Part shown: positions 32,794 to 46,300 of the stretch, piece by piece
Numbering within the stretch: the first letter of the stretch is position 1
Layout of the letters: every line of letters begins with the position of its first letter
Assembly: GCF_047495875.1 (NCBI RefSeq)
Contig: NC_092461.1
Location: 60,748,299 to 60,812,298 of the forward strand
DNA: 64,000 nucleotides
Source: Pithys albifrons albifrons
Lineage: Eukaryota; Chordata; Aves; Passeriformes; Thamnophilidae
Direction: 5' to 3'
Program-made: the position numbers and the translations under genes
The notes under the pieces: model-generated
The model's database searches: none
Seen by the model: the letters and a program-made list of their open reading frames with translations, nothing else
Told to the model about the DNA's origin: nothing

Positions 32794-35700
32794 GCACCGT
32801 ATGTTAAGCACAGTGTTGGGAATGTTTCTTTCACTGCTCTTAGTCTAGTCATATGTATGAGATACAGTATGTGGTGCAGTGAAAATGTGCTGGGGAAAAA
32901 GTGCTTAAGTGATCTTATTATAGAGATGTTAGTGCCATGTGATGTTGTTTTGTGTAGATCCTGCAATTTCTGTGCAGTGCTGGATTGGGACTTTTTTACA
33001 GATTTTGTTTGTTCGTTTTTCCCCCAAATTATGTACGCTAATATAAATTCAGGTCACTTTGCTCTTTCTGCCTTTCTTTTTGTACCAACTGTATCTGTAA
33101 TCCTGGCAGCAGAGTGGCCCACCTTCAACCAAAGAGGTGAACATTGATCTCCACAGAAGAACTCAGTCAGGTCGGCACCTCGTTCTCCCGGTATGTAGGT
33201 AGCACAGGCTGAAACTGGAAGCAGGCATGTACCCACCATTCAGGTTTCACACTTCTCGAATTAGCGTCCTAATTACCAACAGAGACACAAAGGATACACG
33301 AGACTACAAACTCTGCCTTTGGCAGTGTTTTCTGAACACTGACCGTAAGCCACTCATCTGTATTTAAATGCATGAATTTAGAGCTTAAATTTTTGAAAAT
33401 TCTGGAACTCATTATCACAGACTTGCATAAGTACAGATGAGAGAATGTATTTTGAATATGTCTCTGAGCAATTCCTTTAGGCAAGTTGAGGCTTCCTAGT
33501 GTTTAAATGCTGCTCAGTTCCTCATCTGTACATCATATTCTCTTCCAATCACTGTGAGAGGATCTAAGTATTACTTGTAAGCATTAGGATTTTTACTCCT
33601 CTTATCTAAGTATTGCTGAGCTTCGTAATGCTTTGCTCCTGATACTTGTGTAGTGTAAAATGTGAGCAATTTATCCCTGTTTTACCAAACGTGCTACAGA
33701 GATGAAGTAAAAGTATCCAGTTAAAGTAATGAGTGGGTTCATGGGTTTAGTGCCTGCCTCAAAGGCTGAGTACCCAATACAGTTAATGAAGACTCCAGTG
33801 GCATTCAGGTTGCTTCAATGTCTGCTGAACAGTTAGTTCCTTGCTCTGCTTTTTTCATCTTAATATACCTCAACTGTATGGACAATACTGAAGATGATTG
33901 AGGTAAACTTTAAGGTGATGAAAGTTACAGGTGTTGAGGTGTGCTTGTGTGCATAGAGAGTAAGGGAGGAGCAGACAGGAAAAACAGTTAAGGGGCATTG
34001 TATTTCTTCACATTCTTTCTTTATCACACAACAAATGACTCCAAAGAAGGTTAAGAAAGCACATTTAAATAGTATTTTTTAAATTATCCAGAGCAGTAAT
34101 AGATAGTCTTATGTGGCTACATGTGTAATCTTTATTTCTTTTAACCAAAAGTATTATTTTAAAATAAGTTAATAACATCATTTAGGTTTTCTTTTTAATA
34201 CATGAATTACATTGCTGAAAACAAGCAATTTATATTTTTGATTCATTACTACTTCACTGGGATGTTTTATTCCTCAGTGAGAAAGCTTTTCCATGATAGC
34301 TTTTGCTCCTAAGGAGAATTTTTATTAAAATCATCTTCTTGGGTTTTGTTTTATTTTTACTAGTTCTGTATTTCTTGTTTTTGCCAATAGAACTAACATA
34401 TGATGCTGAATGTAACGCTGTAGTACTAAGTAATACAATTTTTCATTGCATATTTTATTGAAAGAACAGAATACATCACTGAACTTGAGAAATTTGAACC
34501 AGTACTGTTTACATGTGCAAGTAGGAAGAGATGATGCACCCTTCCCCCTTCATTGTTAAGTGGTAAATTGTTGCTATGGTGATCGTTCTTTCCATCTCAT
34601 CAGCTATAACCTGGTTTTCCACATCAACTGAATAGCTTCAAGCAAAGCATGATCTTTATTCTTTATATATCAGTTAATATTATTTTGCTACATAGTTATT
34701 GTCTTGAGACTTAACGTCAGCATCAACATGCAGTGAATATAAGCAAGATAGTTCTAATTTTGTTGTACACAAATCTATGCACTCATTAAAACAATCTTTG
34801 TGTAGCTGCCAAGAATTTTCAAGTAGATTTATTAAAGCAAACTTGGTTTTGGTGTGTACAGTTGATTATTTTCCTTTCATCATTTCAAAGACTATAAGCT
34901 TTAGTAGTAAATATGTGGAAAACTTGGTAAATCTCTGAATGATATCTCAGTTAAGCAATATGTTGTTTGCTATCTGAGGTGGTGAAAACAGGATAGCTGT
35001 AGTAAAATTTCACAGGGCGCTTTTGTTTCTTGTGGTGTAAATTGGTATACATGTTTCAAATGAGGAGAGATGCCTGCACTGGGGTGAGAGTAAGCCAGGT
35101 AGCCTGTTGTAGAGTCACCAAAGGCCAAAACAGACGAATGTGGCCTGGATGTGGTCCTGTGCACATACACAATAGATTTGTGTCAAGAGAAAGGGCAGAA
35201 TGAGCATGTGGGACATCAAAATATTGCCTTGAAGCAAGAGGTGCCTTCTCTTACTACCACCACCAGGTTTTCAGGAAATGGGCCAGGTGTTACGGCAAGC
35301 CTTGGAGCCATAGGAGGGACACTGGTGTATAGCACAATAAACAGGGATTTTTTGATAACCTCTTTGAACTTAAATTGATGCTTTCGAAAGACTGTGTTTG
35401 TCTCAACTGACTTACGTATTGCTCATTACAGTCAGTCTTTCCGTTTCATTTAAGATGTGAAGCTTTAAAACCTTAACCATATTAAGTTCTGGTCTGCATT
35501 GCTAGACAGGAGATGAGCAACTGTGTGTTTCTAATTTTACTCATATTCATATTTTTGGTTTTCCTGGGAACTTTTTCCTCTACTTTCTGTCTGCATATTC
35601 ATGCTGTTTTAAGTTTTGTGTCATAATCAATAAGGGAGAAAGACCTTACCTGTCTGAAAGTGAGTTTTTTTGTTTATTACCAAGAAGATCTGAACAATAG

Positions 35701-38700
35701 ATAAGGTTTCTCAAAGACTGTTCATGTCATTTAATTGTAAAAGTATCCTTAAGTATATACACAACTGCAAATAGTGGCTTCTCTGCTAGTAGTCTTTTTG
35801 CATTTTGTATAGGAAGGAGTATTTTTCATGTCTCAAAATATTTTGCTGCCATGGGCAGACTTCCTTTTAGATGTTTATGACCTATATTTGCAGCTAGGGA
35901 TGTTTTGCTAAAGAATGTCAAAGATCGTCTCTCAGTAGTGCAGTCTCTGAAAGGATATGGTGAGAGTTATAGTATAAACATAAATGTACTACCTCTAGAG
36001 GCAAACTAGGAATTGGATTGATATTTCAAGTAAGAAGGATATCTTTTCACAATGAAAGTCTAGAGGACTCTATTTTGAATTGCTGAATTGCTTAGATCTC
36101 TTGGAAGTACTTACTACATGACTACCAAAGTACAAATCCTTCTGGCTAAAACACAGTTCACTAAGTAGCCTGACAGAAAATACAGTGTGGAAGTGAGGAA
36201 TGCCTTGTTTCCTTCCAGATGCAGAGGATGAGAAGTAAGTTACTGAGAAGGCATATTGTAAAGTTGCCTGAGCCAAAACAGCCATAACAGGGTTCTTATA
36301 GTAACTGTTTGCTTTGACCCACCTTATTATTATGTAGTGTGGTATTTTAGTTGTGAATCTGCTCTCTTAGTTTCATGGGCTACCTCACTGCTTTATTTCC
36401 TCTCACCAAATCTGTATGATAGTACAAACTGATCACCTGCAAAAAAAAGACTATATCAAATGCTCTGTGTTGTGAAGTTCTTGCACGTATTTCACAATCA
36501 CACAGAGAGACCACAAAAAGACGTTGTTGTCATCTACTGATCCTTTTTTTGTTGTTGTTGAGGGAGGGAAACAAACAATTCCAGCATTTGGAGGAAAAAC
36601 TGTGGTGAAAGAGAAGCAGCTGCTCCATGTTTTGTTGCATTTTCTTGAGTAATGTTTCCTACAAAACTGGAAATAATTTCTCTCTGAACAGGAGCAGAAT
36701 AACCCAAGGCTCAGTAGCCCCTAGTGCCAAAAAGAAATAGCTGAGTAGTCTTTATACCAAGCTCTTTATTTGCTCAAGCTTCTCACTTCCTTACTTCTCT
36801 TTCCCAAAGCATGTGGTTTCAAGTTCGTTTTCAGTCTGTACTACCAGGAACCAGGACCAGTGATCAGCTGTAGACATGAGACACAACTGATCTGACTGCA
36901 GCAATGACTGTCTTGAGACTTGGGGAAGAGAGTATGGTTCCTTTCAGCTGTGCTCTTTCCTTAGAATTAAGCATACATGAAAGTAAAGCAGTGCTTTACC
37001 TGAATTTTTTTTTTCTACACAGTCCCTTAAAGGGATCTCGTGTATTCCTTTGTTGTATGAGTGTAATCAGGAATTTGATGACCTGGAAAAAATGTATTCA
37101 GGCAAAATGCCAGCCAGAGAAGAGAATCCTCTGAACAGTAGGACTGTGAACATGGGATCTAGTGTTTCTTTCTATGTTATTTCCCCTTATAGAAGTAGCA
37201 GGGTTTTTTCTTAATGCTTCAGTTGCTGTTCTTTCTGAAACCATGTACACATTTATACATTACAAAAATAGTTCAATAAAAGACGAACATAAAAGGGCAT
37301 AAGATAATTGTGCTCCATTCCACTCAGAAGTGTAAAAGTGTGCACAGGTTACCCTGTTTAATCTTGGTAAATTTCTCTTGTTTCCTGTAGACAGTATTAT
37401 GTTTATTTTACCATTCATTAATTCAAATAGCTAATTCTAAATTCTTCTGCATGCAGTGGTAAATAAATGTTGTGGCTGTGTTATGTAAAAAATCCTACTT
37501 CCAACGTATTGCTTGGTGGTATTGAAACATGAGGAAATACAGGTACAATAATAAACAAGTTCCATATATGAATCCATCATTTGTGTCAAAAAAGTATAAA
37601 TTAAAAAAAAATTACAGTTTTGATAATCTTAAGGATGAATGTGCTGGCAAGGGGACTGTTCTCTCATTACTACTCATATAAGGAAAGACAGGCAAAGAAG
37701 CTGTGATGCTTGACAGAAAATGTGTGTTTCTATGGATTGAAATGCATAGCTTCAAAAATAGTTTAAGCTGGAAATTATTGTGTTTAAAAATAAAAAAGCA
37801 AACATCAAACAAACACCACCATCACCCAAAAAACCCAAACATAGAAAAACCTCTTTCTCTCTGGAACCCTTGTTGAGAATTGAATTTTGTCTTCTACCCT
37901 ACATGTCAAGGATACAGTGTTTTGTCTGAGTCACTGTAGTTCTACCCTTGAACAGAAGCTACCCTTAATGCTCTTCTTGCTTTCATAATTCACAAGGAAA
38001 AAGACAAAAATGACCAATATAAAAAATCATATGGGTACCAAGGAATTTTCTAAGCTCAGTTGGTTTTTGTTTATATCTGTTAGTAAAATTTATCTGAGTA
38101 TACGTTTTTCTGATTGTGGGTTTTATTTTCTTCACCTTGACTCAGTTTCTCTACAGATACTCTCAAGTACTTTTATTTCTTCCCTCTGTCCACTTTATAG
38201 AAGTTAGCTGCTTTCACTGCTTAATTGCTGCTGAGCATGTTCTATTTCCTTAGTAACCTGTTTGTCTTCTTGCCTTGTAACATTTCTGTTCTCTGACACC
38301 AGCCTGACACTGTTAAGAGGCAATGCCATTGTTCAGGGAACTTGATTAAAGGGCATATGCTTTGTTCCTTTTAAGCACTCTGAAAAAATGTCCTCTGAAG
38401 AGTGACAGAGAAAAAAACTGTCAGATCTTTCATAAATATTTTCATCTGAGATTAGTGGTACTTCCTGTGTGTCACATTGCCTTTCATCACAGCAGATTAT
38501 AACAGAGAGACATGATTTGCTCCATCCAAAAGCATTATAATAAGGAAAAGAAAAAGAAGTGTTTAATTTTTAAAAGCTGATTTGGAGTAAGTAAATCAAC
38601 AGGCAATGTAGAGATTGTTCTCCTTGACTTAACTACTTTTTAGCTGTGTAATATTTCATACATGTAAAATATTCTGGGTTAATTCAGAACTCCCTCATGC

Positions 38701-39149
38701 TTTCAGGATACCAGTGCTCTTTCCTATTGTATTTTGAAGGTACTTGGTGCAGAGGGAAGTTGACTTAATAGATTTACTGAAACTAACAATTATATTTTAC
38801 ATGTAAAATAAATCTTATTCTGGAATTATTTTCATATGTAGGAAGAGACCACTGAAGAGAATAGATGGATAGCATTAGTACTGATTATTAGGCGTTATGC
38901 CATATTAATTGACCCAAATAACATACCTTTTATATTTAGTTTAATTCAAGGACAGATGGATACCAAACATCTCTTAAAAAAAAAAATTAAAGTAAGGGTA
39001 TTTAAGTTTCTGAATTCCAAACTTCACCTTGTCAGAGATTTTACAGCTTGTGTTAGATGTAATTCATACTCTTTAATGCAGAGATATTGTAGGAGGAAAA
39101 GCAATTAGCTGGAGGTGGACTCTTCTTTGCTTAATTATCCCATCTCCAA
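32794..39149 (+). other. intron 2 segment, nondescript
   Basis: AT-rich intron. Only short random open frames are seen, plus the 18-nt palindrome at 38793-38810. Confidence 0.6.
38793..38810. repeat. perfect 18-nt palindrome
   Basis: TATTTTACATGTAAAATA is its own reverse complement. A related word, acatgtaaaata, lies about 140 bases upstream near 38660. Confidence 0.65.
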
Positions 39150-39210
39150 CAGGACTAAATTCAGCTCTGACATAACACTGGCAAAAATCTCATTCACGCA
39201 GCAGCAGCAC
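39148..39210. repeat. degenerate ancient amniote repeat
   Basis: 'aggactaaattcagctctgacataacactggcaaaaatctcat' resembles the 'attcagctct...actggtgcaaatctcattgact' word of an old dispersed repeat in birds and reptiles. Confidence 0.4.
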
Positions 39211-39719
39211 TGCAGTACATCATGGTCCAGTCTCACCAGATGGCATTTGTTCTTCAGGTGTGTGTCACTCTAGGTGTGTGTATGCTTCTGGCAGGTAACA
39301 TGAGGGGATCTCTTTAGTTTTGATAGCAGTGCATTTTCTGAACATAAACCAGCTTAGCCTTTTTACACCTTCATGTAGGATATAGGATAGCAAAGTACAA
39401 GATACAAAGCTTCCATGTAAAAGGATAACATGAAGGGGCCTCCTTATTTCCCTCAATTCAACTCAAACATTCCCAAAACCTTCCAAAATATCCAGATTTC
39501 TGACTCTGCTCTGATCTGTTATTCTCTGGTTCAGATGCCCACAGCCAGAGATTCATAAGCTTTAAATTTAGTCCACCTTGCAACTGACATATTCTTCCCT
39601 GCACGAGATAAAAAAAAATCAACAGGTTTTTGCTATGGAAACTTCATGTTCTGGTATTTCATATGGCTGCCCTTATCTGCTGTGATTCACAATATGTGAG
39701 GTTCATGACTGAAACTCTG

Positions 39720-41090
39720 TTCTGTAGCAGCTCATGGCCTCATCGAAGCTTAAGGAAGCTCCAGCATTTCTATTGCAAGCAATTAGTCCATTAAGTCCAC
39801 CAGTGAGCAGACTAATGCCCGACTGCCACAGCAAAATGTCACAGAATAATAAAACATTAGGAACATACTGCTCTTACACCCTGCTAAGATATGAAAATGA
39901 CAGCACCAGTGATGCTCCCAACATGGACATCAGTAGCCATAGTTACTGCAGGATGGGTCTCATTATTGATCCCAGTTTCAGGGAGGTAGATCCACTTAAT
40001 CTGGTCCATCTCTGGGTTTGAGATAGCAGCTAGCCCAAAAACAAGGTGCAGTACCAAGTGCACTCAAATCTATACAACATTCCTAGAAGCAGTTTGGTCC
40101 TCTGGTCTTTGCCCTTCTTGCTGAACAGGGAGCTGCTCTCCTGTGCTAAGTTGTCTACCCAACACCAGCTTATTTGTCATCTTAGGGGAATGTCCTGTAA
40201 CTGGTGCTCAGGACTGACTGAGAGCAGGCAATTCAACTGTCATCCAATCTACTGCTACCTCATTTTATTCAGGCACTGTCTTTTAGGAATTGGTCTGCAC
40301 CAAGGAGAGATGAGAGTCTTACCCTGTCAGGATCTGAGTCTTCACACTTTAGAAGTGTGTATGTGGAAGAACTGGGTCTCATGGTACATGATTAATGTGT
40401 CTGGGGATTGAAAAGACTGAGGCACACATGAGTGGTTAATGTCAGGGAAGTCATGTCTTATTCAGGCAGGGTCATTTTCCACATTATTGAGCGACTGCTA
40501 AATTCCATGAAAGGACTGTAGTTGGCACCCACCAAAGAAAGGAGATTTGTAGATAGGGGCAAGACCTGTAAAGAGGGATTCTGTCAAGCAAAACCATGCC
40601 CAAGGACAAAGACCCCAAACAACTTCACCTTTCTGTATCTCAGCTTTGCCACAGCTGTTTGGCTAACTGCTAGGTCTTGCTGGCAAGGAATCTTTTCATA
40701 TGGAGTGGGATGAGACCTTATTCTCATGACAACAAAGAGGTCAATTGTGGTGATACAAAAGGATCCACTGTTAGCCAAGTAACTTTGCAGAAAGGAATGG
40801 ACACATTCGATATCCAGACCGTTCATAGTGTAACTGTAGCTTTGGGAGCACTGCAGGAAGGGGGGACCTATTTAGAGCTTGTAGTTCTTCAGCCTGGAGA
40901 TTTAGTAGCATATACTCTCCAGAAGAACTGGAACCTCTTACCCTGGGCGGGGAGGGACCAATACATTTGCTCTCTAACACAGACTGTACAATCGCCGAAA
41001 GAATTGTCCCAGCATTGCAAGCAGAGTCTTATGACAAATGTTTCTGGGATGCTGTTGTGGGAATCAGCCTTCCTTTTTCTTTGATACTGT
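39720..41090 (+). other. frame-rich patch inside intron 2, possible eroded retroelement
   Basis: Successive plus-strand open frames at 39734-40021 (95 codons), 40046-40411 (121), 40522-40713 (63) and 40677-41084 (135) nearly tile this patch, whereas intron frames elsewhere are mostly shorter and scattered. The last frame contains an LQPGDLV word and spaced Trp, Thr and His-Cys residues that faintly recall the C-terminal domain of retroviral integrase. A short hydrophobic segment after an ATG near 39885 could be read as a signal peptide. The order of these hints does not fit an intact provirus, and no LTR pair was seen. No gene is called. Confidence 0.25.
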
Positions 41091-42918
41091 TCTTGTTTCT
41101 GAGGTGACCTGATAGATTTAATAAGAAAGCAGGTAACTGTTTTTTACCAACTCTAAAAATCATGATCTCAGATTCTATCTTGCCTTATTCCCTTAAGATT
41201 AATTGTTAAGACCTCAGATGTCTGGGTCCTTAAATACCATTTTTCCTGGTCAGTCTGTTCAGTTTTAGTTTTCCATGCCAGAGACAGCCTTTATTTCTTT
41301 TCCTTCTTCAAAAACTTTTTTTTCCTCTGTATAGTCTTTTTCAAATAAAATCAACCTTCTTGTTTTATATAAGATCTTTGGTTGAGGGTCCTGCTTGCTT
41401 GGCACTGCAAACTATTTCCTCTGTGTAGATAAGAAAGGCAATTTCTTTCCTGTTCTAAAAAAATCCAAAGTTCTCCCCATGCTATCTCACTTGTAGGCTG
41501 GTAGTATTTGATTTTATCATACCATGTTTAAAGTATAAGACTGATGCATTGTTTCTGGCATTATCACAGAGATAAGGCATGATATACCTGAAATTATCAA
41601 AAAAGGATGCTGCAGCTGGAACTTTTCCATGAAGAGCTCACTTTGTAAAATGTATGATGTGTTTTTAAAACAAGGAAACCACTTCTATTTTTACCCAATC
41701 AGCTAGTGATGAGAGAGAACCATGGTGCAGTAATTCATGTTATGACCTGTATGGTTTCTGTCCAGATATTATGGAATTGAACAGCACTGCTATTTGAATC
41801 ATTATTCAAACCCATTATACACTAGTAAAGGATGTAATTTTTCTCCCCAGTGATGGCTCTTTTAGCAAACTTACAGAGAGGTTGAATTTCTGCACATATA
41901 AACTCTGATTTTAAGTACATGAAAATCCTAGACCTCAGAATTCCTAAAGCTTTCTTTGTATGTCTGCCCCTTCTGTGGAATTCCACCTTGATTGTCAGGT
42001 AGAAATCTAGTTTCCATATTGACCCTCCAAAAAGAGGTCATTTTGTATCCTGTTTTCTCAGTATTTGAATACTTAGAACAGTACTTTGCTACTAGACAGG
42101 TCAGCCATTCAAGAAAAAGTAAATTGCAAGACTTTTTAGCCAGACTCAATTGCACAAGCTTTAGAAAAAGAAACTGCTAAAAGCAAATTCCAACCTATGC
42201 TGAAGGTTCTCCACATTATTTGGTGCAAACTAACCTATTGCAGTACTTCAGAAAGCTTCTCAGCACTGTACTTTGTAGCAAGTTTTCTTTATCTCACCAT
42301 ATCTCATGGAGAATGAAACTATTTATTTAAGACAATTGCAGCATAGGTCTTTATTTGTTATCAAATTACTTCTGCTTTCCAATGAGAAATGATATTCCAT
42401 ATACATCCACCTGCTGCCCGAGCATGTTTGTGACAGAGCAGCAAGGCCGTTATATGGAACAGACCCACACATTTTGTTAAATAGTATCAGCTGAGCATAA
42501 TGTGAGGTCACTTTCCATGTTCAGTGGGCATATCCTTCAACAGTAGATCTAGCTGAAATTCTGGACCTTGATTGTTGAGGAAGAGATTTTGTTATTGTTA
42601 TTATTTTGCTAATTATGTAAAATGAGTTAATCTTTGAATTACCTTGCACTGATCATCTTGAATTACCAAATTGTTCAAGAAAGCATGTGTTTACTTTCCC
42701 TGTCCTTCCAGTGGCTCTTGAAGTAAGTCCTCCATTCCTCCTTAAACCCCCAGCAATGCAGGCTTCAGCATGACTGAAGCCTTCCCAGTTGACGACCTTA
42801 TTATTTCCCCATGGGATTGATAAAATCAAATACATATTCAGGTGAAGGTGAATCTGTCTGGACTCTAGGAAGGTGCATCTTATCTTGGTATACAACCTGA
42901 CAAAATAGTTGTTGGTTG

Positions 42919-43316
42919 GGTGCTTTAGCCTAGGGAAGAGAAGTCTCCAGAGAGACCTTCTAGCAGCCTTCCAGTACCTAAAAGGGGCCTATAGGAAAGA
43001 GGGGAAGGGGCTCTTTATCAGGGAGTGTAGTGATAAGATGAGGGGTTTCAAACTGAAGATTTAGGTAGAGTATTTTTAGGGTATATTTGCTTTAGGTCTT
43101 AGGAAAAAATTCCTTACTGTGACAGTGGTCAGATGCTGTAACAGGTGGCCCAGAGAAGTTATGGATGCTCCCTCCCTGGAAGTTTTCAAGGCCAGATTGG
43201 ATGGGGCTTTGAGCAACCTGGTCTAGTGGAAGGTGTCCCTGTCCACAGCAGGAGTTTGAAACTAAATAATCTTTATGATCTGTTCCAACCCAAACCATTC
43301 TATGATTCTGTGATCC
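42919..43316 (+). mobile_element. CR1 LINE 3'-end fragment, about 400 bp
   Basis: Colinear with the avian CR1 3' region: 'agcagccttccagtacct', 'gtagtgataagatgaggggt', 'ggtggcccagagaagtt', 'gagcaacctggtctagtgga' and a terminal 'accattctatgattctgtgat'. It is well preserved, and opposite in orientation to the copy at 29423. Confidence 0.95.
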
Positions 43317-46300
43317 AGGATAATAACCTACAGGGTTATTCCAGAACACTGGCTTTCCCAGAATTTATCAGCCCTTTTCCCTGCCAAGATGCATGACCTT
43401 GACATTGTGAGGCTCCTTTAATGTCCTCAAGAAAAATGGGAGGTGAAAATATTTTCCTGTTACTCGCTGATGTTCAGCCCCTTGCAGTTCCCAGTGGCTG
43501 GCAGCAACATGAATTGCTGTAGTAGCAGCAGTTACTCCTGTTGTGTTAATTTATTGAAGACATGAAGAATGCAGAACTTATATGGGTGTGTATTTAGTAA
43601 TGCCTTGCACTTCTGGAAAACACTGCTGGGTGCGTGCCGCACCATTATTCAGTGCAGACAGAGCATATCCAGTGCTTTTGGTAAGCTCTGATAGCCCTGC
43701 TGTGCAAAAGGGAGCAACACGTGGCCTTTCTCTGATAGTCATAAAAGCTCAGATACCTGCAGTTTAGAAAGGTAACTTACTAACAATGCTTTTCTAAGAG
43801 ACTCATTGTTGAGGCTCAGAAATTGCCAGGCACCAGATCTCAAGATTGGGCCTTAGTAGAAACAGGGGTTTGGTAGGAGTGAGAGCACATGGAGAACCTA
43901 AGAGGAGATTCCTGTCTTACCAACTGCTCCAGTGTCACGGTCATGAGTGTCAGTAAAACCCATCGACTCTTAGAGAGACTTGGAAAGTCTGACAAATCTG
44001 TATTTGTCTGAAGAGAGGACGAGGAGAAATTAGGAGTTACTATTTTGGGACTTACTTCCTCCTTCATGGCATGTAGTAGTATTTACGCTTAAATTCTGCT
44101 ATTAGTGACTCAGAAAAGAGAGCGCTTGCTTTTTAGCGGAGAGTGGGAGAGAATGTTAGGGCTCCAGCCAAGGCCTGTAGTAAGGAAAAAAAAAAGGAGC
44201 AAATAGACCATGACGAGCTCTGTTCAGAGGGTCTCAAAACAGTAGACTTCATGAGTCTGCATTAAGTTGTTGTTCTCATGAATGGTTAGTGCTAAATATG
44301 TCATACAACCATGAATCCTCAACTTCACCGTGCAGATCTGCATGACTTGGGCTGAACAAAGCAGTCAAGAGCTGCTCTAAGGAGCAAATAGGCTGCTGTG
44401 AACACTCAGCAGTTTGGATGCCACAAAAGCCTTCTGGGTATCTAGGCAAGATCATCAGGCCTGTAGGAACCACCAGACAGCAACATTCCTGGGTTTTCAA
44501 TTTGTTTGGTAGCAGAGAGGACATGCTGGTTGTTTATTCAGAGTGTGTGTTATTGGCAGCCTTCTAGATAGCTACAGAGGGTAAATATATATACATAGAT
44601 GTTTATTGGAGCAGGGTAGGTATATGGGAGAAGATTATTTTAAAGCTGTTATCTGCAATTGTCATAAACCCAGGGTTTGCATTTCCTTCATGCTGAAGAT
44701 AGCAAAACATGTGAAATAGCTGGCAGCTGCCCTATGTCTGAAATGATCTGATGTTATTTTCAATCTGCAGTGCTCTTCAGTTAAGAGGAATTACATGTTT
44801 ACAGATGGAAGGATCATCAAAGTCTTTCCTTTGCTTGTTTAACCTGTTCAGTCTCTTGATGTTTAATGTATAATATGAACAGCTTGATTCATACCTGCCA
44901 GCCTGGGGAAGAGTCAAATCACATACTGCCATCCCTGCACTTGAGTGCTTGTCTTTTGTGGAGAGCTTAGGCTGTTAATTAAGCTGTTCAATTATAATAT
45001 ATCAGTGTTTTCTGTTATTTAGGTGTTTCTGTGAATGTTGTAACAGTTATCTTTAAGCAACTGAAAATGGAAGACCTTATTCCAGAATGGTTTGCTAGAC
45101 GTTTCTCTATCAATACTATTTTTCTAGACATCTGGCACCTAATCAGTGAACAGAAACGAGCCATGCAAAGAAAGATAAGCCCAGTTTAGTCTTGGCTCTT
45201 AAGATTGCTAAGAACACAAAAGTAAATTTAGACACACACCGTTAATGCCTTTAAAAGGCTGAAGATACTGCAATATTGCTTCCCCACTGGATTTTAATGC
45301 CTAAAGATGTTAAAAGGACTGTTAAAAAAAAAGTAACACTGCCCAGATTATTTGAATTCTCAGCAGTATGTTTGTCACTTAAATAGATTAATCACACCAT
45401 GTTCTTTTTTTTAGTTACAAGTGCATAAATGGCAGTATTATATTTCATGAAAATTACTTTGTTTGCCATTATGTTCTAGATAGTGTTTTCACTTTTTTTG
45501 TTTTCTAGACAGTTTTGTGCAATGTACAAAGCCATTTTATGCTCAAACTTTATTCCTTGGTCAATATATCCTTTCTGTTCTCATTTGTTATGAAGATTCA
45601 ATTCCATACTATTACTATATTTTGACAAAATGTCAGAAATAAATATATGTGTTACAGCTTTTGTAATGGAAAAAGCCAAATAAGCACCAGGCCACTAGCA
45701 CATGGTAGGGACTTTTTTCTCAATGTTTTCCTTCATCAAGCACAGTAATGATGACCTTGGACTCAGGTACTAGAACTACACTAGAGTAAGTTGCAGACTG
45801 CCAAAGTCACTTGAAAAACATGAGGCATGTGCCTTAAAGTATTTATGGATGGGGAGTTTATCTTAACGCTTTTTAAAGATAGTAAAACCCACAGAACTTT
45901 ATATATTCTTTCTGTAATGTTCAGTAACAAAATCTTCATGCAACAAGTGTGTTCCAAGTTACATATGTATTATGAGATCAGATGCTGGTTTTATGCATTT
46001 TACTCTACAAAACCTTTGGTGTTTTTTGCTAAAATATCTCTAACACTGTGGACTTTTTTTTTTCTGGAAAAGAAAAGAAAAATCTTAAAAATCCCGTGTC
46101 AACTCTTTATAGGGGAGAGATTAAGAAATACAGACATTATAGTGGGTGGCATTTGACATCATTTTCCTGACTAGGTTTACTAATTAATAGAGCTCCCAAA
46201 AGTTTTGTAGCTTGAACTCTTGTAACAAAAAAAATCTAAATAATTACCTTTTGTTTCATATTTTCTGATCTTTTTAAAAGGATTTGGAACTCTTAAAAAT

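Noticed and set aside
39885..40010. Signal-peptide-like start suggesting a retroviral envelope gene
   Set aside because: The frame stops soon after, no downstream envelope landmarks are convincing, and the faint integrase-like segment lies downstream rather than upstream. Kept only as part of an unexplained patch.
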